DNA of 64,000 bases from Motiliproteus sp041586615 (GCA_041586615.1 JBFGZS010000005.1:1-64000); one strand, 5' to 3'. Positions 31,902 to 41,636 are shown, numbered from the stretch's first letter. Notes: generated by a model from the sequence alone, not told the origin. Numbers and translations: made by a program.

Positions 31902-33296
31902 GTGCAACGCATCTCCCTAACATACAAAGCCGACAGCACTGAGCTGTTCGAGCGCATCCGGCACCTACCGCATCCCGCGTTTTTGGATAGCGGCGCACCG
32001 CGATGCCAATCCGGTCGCTACGACATTCTCTGTGCCGACCCCATTCGTCATATCCAAACTAAAAACTGCATCACGGTCATGTCTGATCGTTCGGGGAATA
32101 AGCAGCGCTTGCCGGGCAACCCCCTCCAGGCCTTACAACAGCAACTGGAGCAACTGAGCCCAGAAGCCGGTGACGATTCCGACCTGCCCTTCAACGGTGG
32201 GGCACTGGGTTACTTCAGCTACGACCTCGGCCGCTGTATTGAAGCGCTACCCAAGCTCGCAGAAGACGACACAGACCTGGCAGAAATGGAAGTAGGCCTG
32301 TATCTCTGGGCCGTGATCGTCGATCACCAAAATCAACAAAGCTGGCTTGTCAGCCAGCCCAGCCTAACGGCTGGTGAAACCGAGCATATCGTCGCGCTAC
32401 TCACCGAACCGGCGAAAACCCCACCGGCTCAACCCGCCGAGAGATTCCGGCTTCAGGCGCCGTTTCGGTCGAACATGACCAAAGAGCAGTACCAGCATCG
32501 CTTTCAGCGCATTATCGACTACATTCATGCCGGTGATTGCTACCAGGTCAATCTTGCCCAGCGCTTTTCCACCACTTACAGCGGCTCAACCTGGCAGGCC
32601 TACCGCCACCTGAGACAGCACGCACCCACACCCTTTTCCGCCTACCTGACTCTGACGAAGGGTGCACTGCTGAGCCTATCCCCGGAACGCTTTCTACAGG
32701 TCAATCAGCGCCAGGTTGAAACACGCCCGATCAAGGGTACGACGCCGCGCAGCAGCGACCCACAGCAAGATCGCCTAGCCGCAAAAGCCCTAAGCAAGAG
32801 CAGTAAGGATCGGGCTGAAAACCTGATGATCGTCGACCTGCTTCGCAATGACCTGGGTAAAAACTGTGACATTGGCTCGGTCAAGGTTCCCGCCCTGTTT
32901 CAGATCGAAAGCTACACCAATGTTCACCACCTGGTCACCACGATCACCGGCAAACTGAAGCACAGCCGCGACACCTTGCTCTTGCTAGAAGGCTGCTTTC
33001 CAGGCGGGTCCATCACCGGCGCACCGAAAATTCGCGCCATGCAGATCATTGAGGAGCTGGAACCCCATCGGCGTAGCGCCTATTGCGGTTCTATCGGTTA
33101 CATAGGCCTGAATGGCAATATGGACACCAGTATCTGCATTCGAACCTTGGTAGCTACAGATGGACACCTGCATTGCTGGGCCGGCGGCGGTATTGTTGCT
33201 GACTCAACCTGCGACGCCGAGTTTCAGGAGACTCTGGACAAGGTCAACAATCTGCTTCCCCCGCTCGAACAGGCATTTCTCCAGCCCGACACCTAA
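31902..33296 (+). CDS. pabB: Aminodeoxychorismate synthase component I (PabB)
   Basis: 464 residues from a GTG at 31902 (the family start QRISLTYK follows directly). Chorismate-binding domain motifs are YHAGDCYQVNLAQRF-like IHAGDCYQVNLAQRFS, LSLSPERFLQV, then TRPIKGTTPR with the active-site Lys that marks PabB over TrpE, RAENLMIVDLLRNDLG and FPGGSITGAPKIRAMQII. It converts chorismate to 4-amino-4-deoxychorismate for folate, with ammonia from the PabA amidotransferase, which is not in this window. Monocistronic; a terminator lies 177 bases after its stop. Confidence 0.95.
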   Translation: MQRISLTYKADSTELFERIRHLPHPAFLDSGAPRCQSGRYDILCADPIRHIQTKNCITVMSDRSGNKQRLPGNPLQALQQQLEQLSPEAGDDSDLPFNGGALGYFSYDLGRCIEALPKLAEDDTDLAEMEVGLYLWAVIVDHQNQQSWLVSQPSLTAGETEHIVALLTEPAKTPPAQPAERFRLQAPFRSNMTKEQYQHRFQRIIDYIHAGDCYQVNLAQRFSTTYSGSTWQAYRHLRQHAPTPFSAYLTLTKGALLSLSPERFLQVNQRQVETRPIKGTTPRSSDPQQDRLAAKALSKSSKDRAENLMIVDLLRNDLGKNCDIGSVKVPALFQIESYTNVHHLVTTITGKLKHSRDTLLLLEGCFPGGSITGAPKIRAMQIIEELEPHRRSAYCGSIGYIGLNGNMDTSICIRTLVATDGHLHCWAGGGIVADSTCDAEFQETLDKVNNLLPPLEQAFLQPDT

Positions 33297-33472
33297 ACGC
33301 TTCCGACAACGGGGAAAGAAGAACGGTACCAGGTCTTGCGTTTTGCCTGTTAATTCCTGTTCGACTCCGACCTTCCAGAGGTATTTATCAAGAGCACGTT
33401 GCATGGCCTTGCCGCCAAACCCGCCTAGGTAGCGTCCTGCCGCTCACAACCGCGACCTCAGATATAGCCACC

Positions 33473-33498
33473 AAAAAGCCCCGCTTGCAGGGTTTTTT
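33473..33498. terminator. Bidirectional-type terminator between pabB and thrH
   Basis: AAAAAGCCC and GGGTTTTTT enclose an 8-nt loop, with one G-T pair. The A run on one side and T run on the other make it usable by both the plus-strand pabB and minus-strand thrH transcripts. Confidence 0.75.
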
Positions 33499-33516
33499 AG
33501 TGCAGATAAGCAACAT

Positions 33517-34134
33517 TCACAAAGAAAGATCCCGATCGCTGGCCGCGACAAAGGCTTTTTTCAGATCCTCGAAGGTATGCACCGCCGGAAACTGCGGAAA
33601 CTCTTCAATCACATTCTGCGGCGCATGAAACAGAATGCCGGCATCCGCCTCGGCGAGCATAGAGGTATCGTTGTAGGAGTCGCCCGTGGCAATTATACGG
33701 TAGTAAAGACTCTTGAAAGCCAAGACCGACTGACGTTTAGGGTTGGCCTGACGCAGCTTGTAGTCGACGATACGACCGGTCTCATCGGCGATTAAACGAT
33801 GACAAAAAAGCGTTGGGAAACCTAACTGCCTCATCAAAGGTTGTGAAAACTCGTAAAACGTATCCGACAAAACAACCACCTGAAAGCGCTCTCGCAGCCA
33901 ATGAATAAATTCCACGGCACCCTCTAACGGCTTCAACTTAGCGATTACCGCTTGAATTTGCGGTAACGTCAAACCGTGCTGATCGAGAATGCGCAGGCGC
34001 TGCTGCATTAACACATCATAATCAGGGATATCCCTGGTGGTGGCTTTCAGCTCCTCAATAGCCGTTTCTTCGGCAAATGCGATCCAGATTTCCGGGACCA
34101 GAACACCTTCCAGATCTAGACAGGCGACTTCCAC
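33517..34134 (-). CDS. thrH: Phosphoserine phosphatase / homoserine phosphotransferase ThrH
   Basis: 205 residues. HAD motif I is CLDLEGVLVPEIW near 5-17, with Glu in the place of the second Asp, as in Pseudomonas ThrH. VVLSDTFYEFSQPLMRQLG is motif II, and the end IIATGDSYNDTSMLAEADAG carries motif IV. ThrH hydrolyses phosphoserine and can move the phosphate to homoserine, bypassing ThrB. The family length is about 205, so it is complete. It is convergent with pabB and upstream of nothing else in its direction. Confidence 0.92.
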   Translation of the reverse strand: MEVACLDLEGVLVPEIWIAFAEETAIEELKATTRDIPDYDVLMQQRLRILDQHGLTLPQIQAVIAKLKPLEGAVEFIHWLRERFQVVVLSDTFYEFSQPLMRQLGFPTLFCHRLIADETGRIVDYKLRQANPKRQSVLAFKSLYYRIIATGDSYNDTSMLAEADAGILFHAPQNVIEEFPQFPAVHTFEDLKKAFVAASDRDLSL

Positions 34135-34264
34135 AAGCGACTCCTCGAGACTTAGATTAGCTTAAGGCATTTGATTTGGTTAAGGCAGATATTAAGCATG
34201 CGCTAAGGCTCAGCACTCTGCCCCGCGGGGTATCGACAAGCAACGGCGGCACACAGCCGGGGCA

Positions 34265-35239
34265 TCATAACACCGGCAGATCAATACCGGCAAAAATCTC
34301 ATCCAGCTCTGCCTTATTGCTGCAATTTACCGCCCGATCGACCACGGCGCGATCAAGATGCGGCGCAAACCCTTGAATAAAGTCATACATATAGCCTCTC
34401 AGGAACGTGCCGCGACGAAATCCAATACGCGTCGTACTGGACTCGAACAGATGACTGGTATCGATGCAGACCAGATCCTGGTCGGTTTTGGGGTCGTAGG
34501 CCATGCTCGCAACGATCCCGACGCCCAGACCTAGACGGACATAGGTTTTTATGACATCGGAATCCACCGCCGTGAACACAACCCGGGCATTTAGCCCCGC
34601 TTTTTTAAACGCGTCGTCCAGCTTTGAGCGCCCGGTGAAACCAAACACGTAGGTAACAATCGGATGCGCCGCAACATCGGCCAGTGTAGGCCGACTTATT
34701 TTAGCCAACGGATGATCCTTTGGCACAACCAGTGAGCGGTTCCAGCGATAACAGGGCATCATAACCAGATTGGCGAAATGCGACAGCGCCTCGGTTGCGA
34801 TGGCAAAATCGACCGCGCCATTGGAGGCCATTTCGGCTATTTGTAACGGGGTTCCCTGATGCATATGCAGAGAGACTTCCGGATAGTGCCGAATAAAATC
34901 GCCAATCGCATGCGGCAGCGCATAGCGTGCCTGCGTATGCGTTGTTGCGACGGCAAGACTGCCTTTTTTCTCATCGCCAAACTCCTGAGCGACCTGCTTA
35001 ATGGTTTCCACCTTATGCAGAATTTCAGTCGCTATCGCGATGATTTCTTCACCCGCCTGGGTCACACGGGTCAAATGCTTGCCACTGCGAGCAAAGACCT
35101 CAACACCCAACTCATCTTCCAGCAACCGCACTTGCTTGCTAATACCCGGCTGAGAGGTAAAAAGACTCTGCGCCGTGGCTGAAACATTCAGGTCATGCCT
35201 CGCGACCTCGCAGATATATCGCAATTGCTGTAGTTTCAC
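34265..35239 (-). CDS. cysB: LysR-type regulator CysB
   Basis: 324 residues from a GTG at 35239 with GGAGG upstream; this gives exactly the length and start (KLQQLRYICEVARHDLNVS) of E. coli CysB, so a longer reading is not needed. The winged helix TAQSLFTSQPGISKQVRLLEDELG is at about 20-43. The effector domain contains the sulfate/acetylserine-binding TTHTQARYALP and GVGIVASMAYDP. It activates cysteine biosynthesis genes in response to N-acetylserine and low sulfide. It is a single-gene unit. Confidence 0.95.
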   Translation of the reverse strand: MKLQQLRYICEVARHDLNVSATAQSLFTSQPGISKQVRLLEDELGVEVFARSGKHLTRVTQAGEEIIAIATEILHKVETIKQVAQEFGDEKKGSLAVATTHTQARYALPHAIGDFIRHYPEVSLHMHQGTPLQIAEMASNGAVDFAIATEALSHFANLVMMPCYRWNRSLVVPKDHPLAKISRPTLADVAAHPIVTYVFGFTGRSKLDDAFKKAGLNARVVFTAVDSDVIKTYVRLGLGVGIVASMAYDPKTDQDLVCIDTSHLFESSTTRIGFRRGTFLRGYMYDFIQGFAPHLDRAVVDRAVNCSNKAELDEIFAGIDLPVL

Positions 35240-35389
35240 ACCACCCTCCACCAGGGCCAACCGGCCGCGCCCCAGAATTATCTATACGCTTTAATTGATT
35301 GGCGCACGCGTAACAAGCCAACCGTCTGAGTTTAGCAGGCATATCGGGATCTATCTGTCCCGATCACCCCGCTAGCAACCTGGTTCACG

Positions 35390-35444
35390 TGGCATTATGC
35401 CACGGCGACATTTTTTGCTCGGCACTCCGTGGCCGCCTTAATAA
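35390..35444. repeat. 55-nt dispersed repeat, copy B
   Basis: Matches copy A (19452-19506) at 46 of 55 bases without gaps. It includes the hairpin GTGGCA-TTA-TGCCAC (35389-35403). It lies between cysB and the coiled-coil gene, 25 bases from the latter's stop. Confidence 0.8.
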
Positions 35445-35469
35445 CATGCCAAAGCCAACGGATAAGGCA

Positions 35470-36573
35470 TCAGATTCTTACCTGTGAGCTCAGACGCCGG
35501 ATCTGCTCCTCTTGGACAACAATTTTTTTCTGCAGCCCGCCTATCGTCGACTTCACGCGGGATAACTCCTCCTCTTTAGCCTTTAGCGTCAAACGCAAAT
35601 CAGCTTCTTTGCGCAACGACTCGCTGGTCGCCTGCGAAACGCGCTGCTGCTCCTGACGAAGATCCGTCTCAAGCTGCTTAACCCGCTCGTCGTGGCGCTT
35701 GGCGCGATTAGTCTCCGTCAACAGCTTGGCGTTCAGCTGAGCAATGCTGCGCGAATGTGCCACGTTATCAGAGCGCAGCACTTTAAGCTCCGACTCAAGA
35801 CTCTTCAGCTGCCCCTGCAATGTTTCCAGCTTGACATCTTTGCGGGCGATTTCTGACTGAAGATCATGATGATTTTTTATTAACGCGGCTTCTTTTTTAC
35901 CCGACTCATCGCGCAAACGCTCAATATTGGTCCGATAATGGCGCAACTCCGCTTCTACTTTCATCAGCTGCTCTTGACTATGCCCCTGCTCATCTTTGAT
36001 ACGGTGATCAAAGGTTCGCTTAGCATCGTCCAAGGCCTTATTGGCACGCTTGACCTCATTACGCGCATCGTCAAGGCGCTCTTCTGCTTGCTTGCGTTGC
36101 GTAATTTCTCCGGTGATATTCGATTTCAGAACGGACAACTCGGCTTCAAGCGTTTTTACCTGATGTTCAGCCGTATCTGAACGCATCGCTTCATTACGGT
36201 AGCGGATCTCCAGCACTTCGTAGTCGGCACGACTGGCGACAATAGCCTCTTCACTATCCCGGCACAACAACTCAAGGCTTTCTCCCACGCTCTCACGCTC
36301 GCGATTCACGACCAGGGTGGCTTCACGAACCGCATCGTGCCAGAGTGTTCTGACGGCTTGAGCGAGCCCATCGGGGACCTGGCTCGCTGTAGCGGATGTC
36401 ACAACGACCCGCCCGGAAAGCGAACCCCACCAGAGCCGAAGCGCCGCTTCAACCATGTCAGGATCTGATTCCTTCAAAAGCGAGCTGATCAATTCTGCCG
36501 TCGGGCAGGTACCTTCCGCCAATAAGCGGTCAGCCAGTTCAAAAATAATTTCGTTACTTATCACCGTGATCAT
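35470..36573 (-). CDS. KfrA-like DNA-binding coiled-coil protein
   Basis: 367 residues. The N-terminus EIIFELADRLLAEGTCPTAE and EAALRLWWGSLSGRV (about 8-55) match the KfrA N-terminal DNA-binding domain, which is best known from plasmid KfrA proteins. Residues about 110-355 are one long coiled coil rich in Glu/Lys/Arg/Leu heptads, ending IRRLSSQVRI. Plasmid KfrA helps segregation and represses transcription; chromosomal versions are of unknown role. It lies between cysB and rluC, with no plasmid genes nearby, so here it is a chromosomal cousin. Its 3' end is next to a 55-nt dispersed repeat. Confidence 0.8.
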   Translation of the reverse strand: MITVISNEIIFELADRLLAEGTCPTAELISSLLKESDPDMVEAALRLWWGSLSGRVVVTSATASQVPDGLAQAVRTLWHDAVREATLVVNRERESVGESLELLCRDSEEAIVASRADYEVLEIRYRNEAMRSDTAEHQVKTLEAELSVLKSNITGEITQRKQAEERLDDARNEVKRANKALDDAKRTFDHRIKDEQGHSQEQLMKVEAELRHYRTNIERLRDESGKKEAALIKNHHDLQSEIARKDVKLETLQGQLKSLESELKVLRSDNVAHSRSIAQLNAKLLTETNRAKRHDERVKQLETDLRQEQQRVSQATSESLRKEADLRLTLKAKEEELSRVKSTIGGLQKKIVVQEEQIRRLSSQVRI

Positions 36574-36593
36574 GCGCGTCTCTGATTCCGTTT

Positions 36594-37565
36594 TTAATCG
36601 TAGCTCACAACACTGCCCAACTGATTCAACAGTTGTAACAGCGGTTTTTCCAGCGGGGCGCTGACGGTAATCTGTTGCCCCGTTTTTGGCAACCGTACTT
36701 TCAATTCAGCGGCATGCAAAAACAACCGTCGCAACCCCTGCTGACGCATCGCACTGTTCGCCGCGTCTTCACCGTATTTTGCATCCCCTAGAATCGGGTG
36801 ACCGGCAAACTGGCAATGCACCCTGATTTGATGCGTTCGACCCGTAATCGGCTTCGCTTCAACCAGCGTACAATCATTAAAGCGCCGCAAGACCCGGTAC
36901 TCTGTCAGGGATACCTTACCATCACCACTGACCTTCACCATGCGCTCGCCTGACTTCAGCTCATTTTTTTTCAGCGGTGCATCCACCTTGAGTTTGCGTT
37001 TGGACCACTCACCGTGCACCAGCGCATAGTAGATTTTAGTCACCTTACCATTACGCAGTGCCTCGTGAAGCCCTCTAAGCGTAGACCGTTGCTTTGCCAC
37101 CATGACGCAACCGGACGTATCACGATCAAGACGATGCACCAACTCCAGAAAATGTGCTTGCGGACGTATCTGGCGTAACGCTTCGATCATACCGAGACTA
37201 ACACCGCTGCCCCCATGCACCGCCAGCCCCGAGGGCTTGTTGATAATAATCAACTCGTCATTTTCAAACAACACCGCCGATTCGAGGGTCTGAGCAAGGG
37301 AGTTGCTGGCCTTGGCAGGCTGCCCGGGTTCGGGCAAGCGCATCGGCGGTACGCGAATGCGATCACCGTTCTGCACGCGATAATCAGGCTTGATGCGGCC
37401 TTTATTGACCCGAATCTCGCCTTTGCGCAACTTGCGGTAAATAAGGGTCCGGGGAGCCCCTTTGAGCCGCGACATCAAATAATTATCAATGCGCTGCCCG
37501 CTGCAATCGGCTTCCACATCAAACCACTGCACCGCCGGTGCGGAGCCCTCTGTTTTTACTGTCAT
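36594..37565 (-). CDS. rluC: 23S rRNA pseudouridine(955/2504/2580) synthase RluC
   Basis: 323 residues from the ATG at 37565; the open frame reads further upstream without a start site. The S4 domain RIDNYLMSRLKGAPRTLIYRK is at about 23-43. Catalytic-Asp motif HRLDRDTSGCVMVAK is near 142-156 (Asp in RLDRDTSG). KPITGRTHQIRVHCQFAGHPILGD is near 238. This is the RluA/RluC type, modifying three uridines in 23S rRNA. The divergent rluC-rne pair is common across gammaproteobacteria, which supports the call over RluD. The gap to the KfrA-like gene is 20 bases. Confidence 0.95.
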   Translation of the reverse strand: MTVKTEGSAPAVQWFDVEADCSGQRIDNYLMSRLKGAPRTLIYRKLRKGEIRVNKGRIKPDYRVQNGDRIRVPPMRLPEPGQPAKASNSLAQTLESAVLFENDELIIINKPSGLAVHGGSGVSLGMIEALRQIRPQAHFLELVHRLDRDTSGCVMVAKQRSTLRGLHEALRNGKVTKIYYALVHGEWSKRKLKVDAPLKKNELKSGERMVKVSGDGKVSLTEYRVLRRFNDCTLVEAKPITGRTHQIRVHCQFAGHPILGDAKYGEDAANSAMRQQGLRRLFLHAAELKVRLPKTGQQITVSAPLEKPLLQLLNQLGSVVSYD

Positions 37566-38176
37566 ATTAATAAGATATCGTTCCGGGCTATTTAGCCAAA
37601 CGCCTTTACTGGAATTGGGCTTTACTGCTATATTGTTGCGTCGCTCAGCCAACGATCACAGACCGAGACACCGGCCCGTAGCGCTGAGACGACGGTTGAT
37701 CTGCATTGTAACCGATTCCTGACAAAGCAAGCAGGCAAAAAAGACGCGCGGAGCAACCCTAAGAAAATAATTTGTGAAAAAGTAACGTTTTAGTGAAATC
37801 AGCCTATCGCTGATTTCGTTTACTCGTCGCGCTTCGAACAGCTCGCGATAGTGAATTGATTTATGCCTTGTGTTGAGGTGGAGACGTACACAGCCCATGG
37901 ATTGTGCGCGCAGGCATCCGGTTTCCCAACGAGAAACGATGTCCCGCGCAGCTAAAGACTAGTCTGGTAACCGACTTATCCGAGATGGCTGTTGTTTCCT
38001 CCACCAAGAGGTTGCCCTGTAGCAGACCCCCCCCCTGGCACATGCCAGCGAGAGATGTTGATACTGCGAAACAACAGGAAACACTGACTGCACGCATAAA
38101 CATATCGATTTACCGATCTTTCCGCGGATTCGCTGAGAGAGGTGCGTCTATTCAATACAGAGTTGAAAGACCACCC
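37566..38176. other. Long rluC-rne divergent region, rne leader
   Basis: 611 bases with no gene. In many gammaproteobacteria rne has a long structured 5' leader through which RNase E controls its own mRNA. Here the same-frame reading upstream of the rne start (from 37904) is open but lacks RNase E homology, so it is treated as leader. A poly-C run (38026-38035) and A/T-rich stretches fit a structured leader. Individual stems were not resolved. Confidence 0.5.
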
Positions 38177-41100
38177 ATGAAAAGAATGCTTATCAATGCA
38201 ACTCAACCCGAAGAGTTGCGTGTTGCCCTGGTTGACGGCCAGCGCCTCTATGATCTTGATATTGAATCAGGCTCACGCGAACAAAAGAAAGCCAATATTT
38301 ATTTGGGCAAAATCACCCGGGTAGAACCCAGCCTAGAAGCCGCCTTTGTGGACTTTGGCGCTGAGCGCCATGGCTTTCTACCGCTCAAAGAGATTTCCCG
38401 CGAATATTTCAGTAAATCACCGTCGGAAATCAAGGGCCGCATCAGCATTAAAGATGTGATCCGCGAAGGCCTTGAAGTGATCGTACAGGTTGACAAGGAA
38501 GAACGTGGCAACAAAGGTGCCGCACTGACCACGTTTATCAGCCTGGCTGGACGTTATCTGGTCCTAATGCCTAACAACCCCCGCGCTGGCGGCATCTCAC
38601 GCCGCATCGAAGGCGAAGACCGCAACCAACTGCGTGAAGCGCTCAATCAAGTGAAGATGCCTGACCAGATGGGCGCCATCGTCCGCACAGCAGGTATCGG
38701 CCGTACGCCAGAAGAACTTCAATGGGATCTGGACTACCTGCATCAGCTCTGGACCTCGATTAAAGAGGCGGGCAGCCAGCAGAAAGCCCCCTTCCTGATT
38801 TACAAAGAAAGCAACGTTATCATCCGCGCGATCCGTGACTACCTACGCCAGGATATCGGCGAAGTCCTGATCGACAACCCAGAGGTACACCAGGAAGCGC
38901 TGGGCTTTATCAAGCACGTGATGCCGAGCTACGAAAGCAAGATCAAACTCTACATTGACGACACCTCACTGTTTAACCGCTTCCAGATCGAATCCCAGAT
39001 TGAAACAGCCTTCCAGCGCGAAGTGCGCTTGCCCTCTGGCGGCTCAATCGTTATCGACCCCACCGAAGCGCTGGTATCCATCGACATCAACTCGGCCCGC
39101 GCCACCAAGGGTAGCGATATCGAAGAAACGGCTCTGCAGACCAACCTGGAAGCCGCAGACGAAATCGGCAGACAGTTACGCCTGCGCGATATCGGCGGCC
39201 TGATCGTTATCGACTTTATCGACATGACCCCGGCTCGCAACCAGCGCGAAGTTGAAAACCGTATGCGCGATGCACTGAAACTGGATCGCGCACGGGTTCA
39301 GCTTGGCCGCATTTCACGCTTTGGCCTACTGGAAATGTCCCGTCAACGGCTGCGCCCTTCTCTGGGTGAAACCAGCGGAATCGTCTGCCCACGCTGCAGC
39401 GGACAAGGCAGTATTCGTGACGTCGGTTCACTGTCGCTATCCATCATGCGCCTGCTTGAGGAAGAAGCCGCCAAAGACCGAACGGCTCAGATCCGCGCCA
39501 TCGTCCCTGTCAATGTCGCCACCTATCTTCTTAATGAAAAGCGCAGCAATATCAGCAAGCTGGAGCAACAGCAGGAAGTTAATATCGTTATCGTACCGAA
39601 TCCCAACATGGAAACCCCTCACTACGAGGTTGTTCGGCTGCGCGATGACAATGTCGTCATCAACAACAACGATGCCAGTTACGAAATTACAACCGAGACC
39701 AGCGAAGCCGTTGACGAGCTGAGCGCACCAACACCGGCACCGCGTACCGAAGCCGTTGTCAAAGCCATCACACCCGCAACGCCCGCCCCCTCCGGCGCAG
39801 CAGCAGCGAAGCCAGAACCGAAACTGGTCACCAGCAGCATGCCTGGTCTCGGTAAGCGCCTACTTTCTGCCTTCTCCGGCCTTTTTGGCGGCGCAGAGGA
39901 AGCCAAAACCGAACCCCAACCCGCTACACGCGAGCCGGCAGCCAAGCACGAGCCACGCACCCCCTCCGCTCGCTCTTCCGAGGAGCGCAACAATGAACGT
40001 GGTCGCGGACGCAATCGACGCCGTCGCGGTGCAAGCGAGGGCAACGACGAGGAGCGTCGTAACAATCGAAACCGCAAGCCCGCCGCAGAAACGGACAACC
40101 GAGCCAAGATAGAAGAAGCCAAAGAGGCTCGCCGCCGCAGCCGTAATACGGGTGCCAATCAGGACGACAACAGCACTCGCCCCGCGCGCAACGAGACCGA
40201 TGAAAGCAGCCATCCGCGCAGCAACCCCAGCGCAACCGGGCAGGAAGAAGGTACGGGGCGTCGCAGCCGTCGTGGTCGCGACAACCGTGGCCGCCACAAC
40301 AAGAACCGTGACGAAGCGTCGGGCGCACAGATTGCAGAGCACGCAGCGGCTCCTGACGCAATCACTCCTAAAGCTGTCGCTGCTGAAACAGCCGCCCTTG
40401 AAGCTGTCACCCCTAACACAACGGTGACGCCTGAAGCGCGCAAAGAGGGCGAACAGGTCATCAACGCTGCCGATCAAACCTGCGCACCGCAAAGCGAGGG
40501 TAACGAAAAGCCCAGCCGTCGTAGCCGTGGCGGCAAACGTCGCCGTGAGCGCGCAGGACAGCGCACGGGCGAGCGCTCCAATCGCGAAGACGTGTTAGCG
40601 ACCATGGATGCCCAGGATGCTCAGGCTATAGCGGCTCAAGTGACGGAGAACCCGACCGACGCCAAGGACACAACGCAAGCAACGCCAACCGACGCCACGG
40701 TGACCTCCGCCGCTAGCGAAACGACAGCGACCAGCACGCCGACCGCCGCCGAGGCAACGGCACAGAGCTCGTCTGAGCCAGCGACATCCAGCAGCGATTC
40801 CAGCAAGCCTGACGCCAAGCCAGCGCCCGTAATCGCAGCAACCGAGACGCAAACGCAAGCCGCAGAAACAGCGCCACCGAAAGGGCAAGCCAGTGAAGAA
40901 CCTGCCGTGACGCCACCTGCTCAGTCCGGCCAGGAAAGCCACGTAGCTAGCAGCGATCACAACGCCGTTAGTGGTGGCAAAGCCGTTAGCAAAAACCACG
41001 TCGTTAGCGAAAACAACGCGGTTAGCGAAGACAAGTCTGCCAGCGAAAACAACCCCGCCAGCGAAGAACCGAAGTTGGCTCAAGCGACTGTCGTTGCGAC

Positions 41101-41473
41101 ACCCGCTGCTGAAAAGACCGACGATCAGCCGCGTCCGCGCCGTCGCGCCCCCAACGACCCCCGTGAAGTTCGCCGCCGCCAAGAAGAGGCTGCACGCCTT
41201 GCTTCTGCAGCCAAGGACGTCGTTACAGCAGAGCCTGCTATAACGCAGCCCAGCAGCGATGAAGCGCCATGCGAGACCGGCACAATGCCTTCAGACAGCA
41301 AGCCTTCAGACAGCACGCCTTCTGCAGATGAAAGAACGGCAGAGACACCCGCTAAAGCGGCGCCCTCCTCTGCTGTATCCGAGCCTGCATCCGAGCCTGA
41401 ACCCGAGGCAGCCACTGACGTCGCGACTGAAACGAAAGCGCAACAGGAAAGCCACAAAAAACAGCCGTCCTGA
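38177..41473 (+). CDS. rne: Ribonuclease E
   Basis: 1098 residues from the ATG at 38177, where the family start MKRMLINATQPEELRVAL begins. The S1 RNA-binding domain is at about 35-125. Catalytic magnesium residues are Asp303 (VSIDINSARATKG) and Asp346 (LIVIDFIDM), and the zinc-link cysteines are Cys404 and Cys407 (CPRCSGQG); all four match E. coli numbering exactly. The rest (about 530-1098) is disordered: Ala/Thr/Ser/Glu-rich with several Arg-rich RNA-binding stretches (GRGRNRRRRG, RRSRRGRDNRGRH, RRSRGGKRRRERAGQR) and near the end PRPRRRAPNDPREVRRRQEE. A hexapeptide-like repeat of AVS/ASE units lies at about 930-960. It should form the degradosome scaffold and mature rRNA/tRNA. A strong terminator follows. 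Confidence 0.96.
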   Translation: MKRMLINATQPEELRVALVDGQRLYDLDIESGSREQKKANIYLGKITRVEPSLEAAFVDFGAERHGFLPLKEISREYFSKSPSEIKGRISIKDVIREGLEVIVQVDKEERGNKGAALTTFISLAGRYLVLMPNNPRAGGISRRIEGEDRNQLREALNQVKMPDQMGAIVRTAGIGRTPEELQWDLDYLHQLWTSIKEAGSQQKAPFLIYKESNVIIRAIRDYLRQDIGEVLIDNPEVHQEALGFIKHVMPSYESKIKLYIDDTSLFNRFQIESQIETAFQREVRLPSGGSIVIDPTEALVSIDINSARATKGSDIEETALQTNLEAADEIGRQLRLRDIGGLIVIDFIDMTPARNQREVENRMRDALKLDRARVQLGRISRFGLLEMSRQRLRPSLGETSGIVCPRCSGQGSIRDVGSLSLSIMRLLEEEAAKDRTAQIRAIVPVNVATYLLNEKRSNISKLEQQQEVNIVIVPNPNMETPHYEVVRLRDDNVVINNNDASYEITTETSEAVDELSAPTPAPRTEAVVKAITPATPAPSGAAAAKPEPKLVTSSMPGLGKRLLSAFSGLFGGAEEAKTEPQPATREPAAKHEPRTPSARSSEERNNERGRGRNRRRRGASEGNDEERRNNRNRKPAAETDNRAKIEEAKEARRRSRNTGANQDDNSTRPARNETDESSHPRSNPSATGQEEGTGRRSRRGRDNRGRHNKNRDEASGAQIAEHAAAPDAITPKAVAAETAALEAVTPNTTVTPEARKEGEQVINAADQTCAPQSEGNEKPSRRSRGGKRRRERAGQRTGERSNREDVLATMDAQDAQAIAAQVTENPTDAKDTTQATPTDATVTSAASETTATSTPTAAEATAQSSSEPATSSSDSSKPDAKPAPVIAATETQTQAAETAPPKGQASEEPAVTPPAQSGQESHVASSDHNAVSGGKAVSKNHVVSENNAVSEDKSASENNPASEEPKLAQATVVATPAAEKTDDQPRPRRRAPNDPREVRRRQEEAARLASAAKDVVTAEPAITQPSSDEAPCETGTMPSDSKPSDSTPSADERTAETPAKAAPSSAVSEPASEPEPEAATDVATETKAQQESHKKQPS

Positions 41474-41513
41474 GTGCAAACCCTCGACCCTGCAGGGGCT
41501 GATAGCCCCTGAT

Positions 41514-41552
41514 AAAAAAGCCCCCGGTCATCCTTGATGCCGGGGGCTTTTT
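41514..41552. terminator. Strong terminator between rne and murB, usable on both strands
   Basis: AAAAAGCCCCCGG and CCGGGGGCTTTTT form a 13-bp stem around a 12-nt loop, with A and T tracts on either side. It ends rne and, on the other strand, murB. Confidence 0.93.
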
Positions 41553-41582
41553 AGTGACCGGGTTGATTAAACGATTAACCTG

Positions 41583-41624
41583 TGGCCTTATACCGCGGCG
41601 ATTCACCCATGAACCGCCTATTAA
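41583..41624. repeat. Degenerate, shortened relative of the 55-nt dispersed repeat
   Basis: TGGCCTTATACCGCGGCGAT followed after a gap by ACCGCCTATTAA resembles the two ends of copies A and B with about a dozen bases missing in the middle. It sits 3' of the minus-strand murB, the same relative position as the other copies. Confidence 0.4.
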
Positions 41625-41636
41625 CTGGCATCACAC

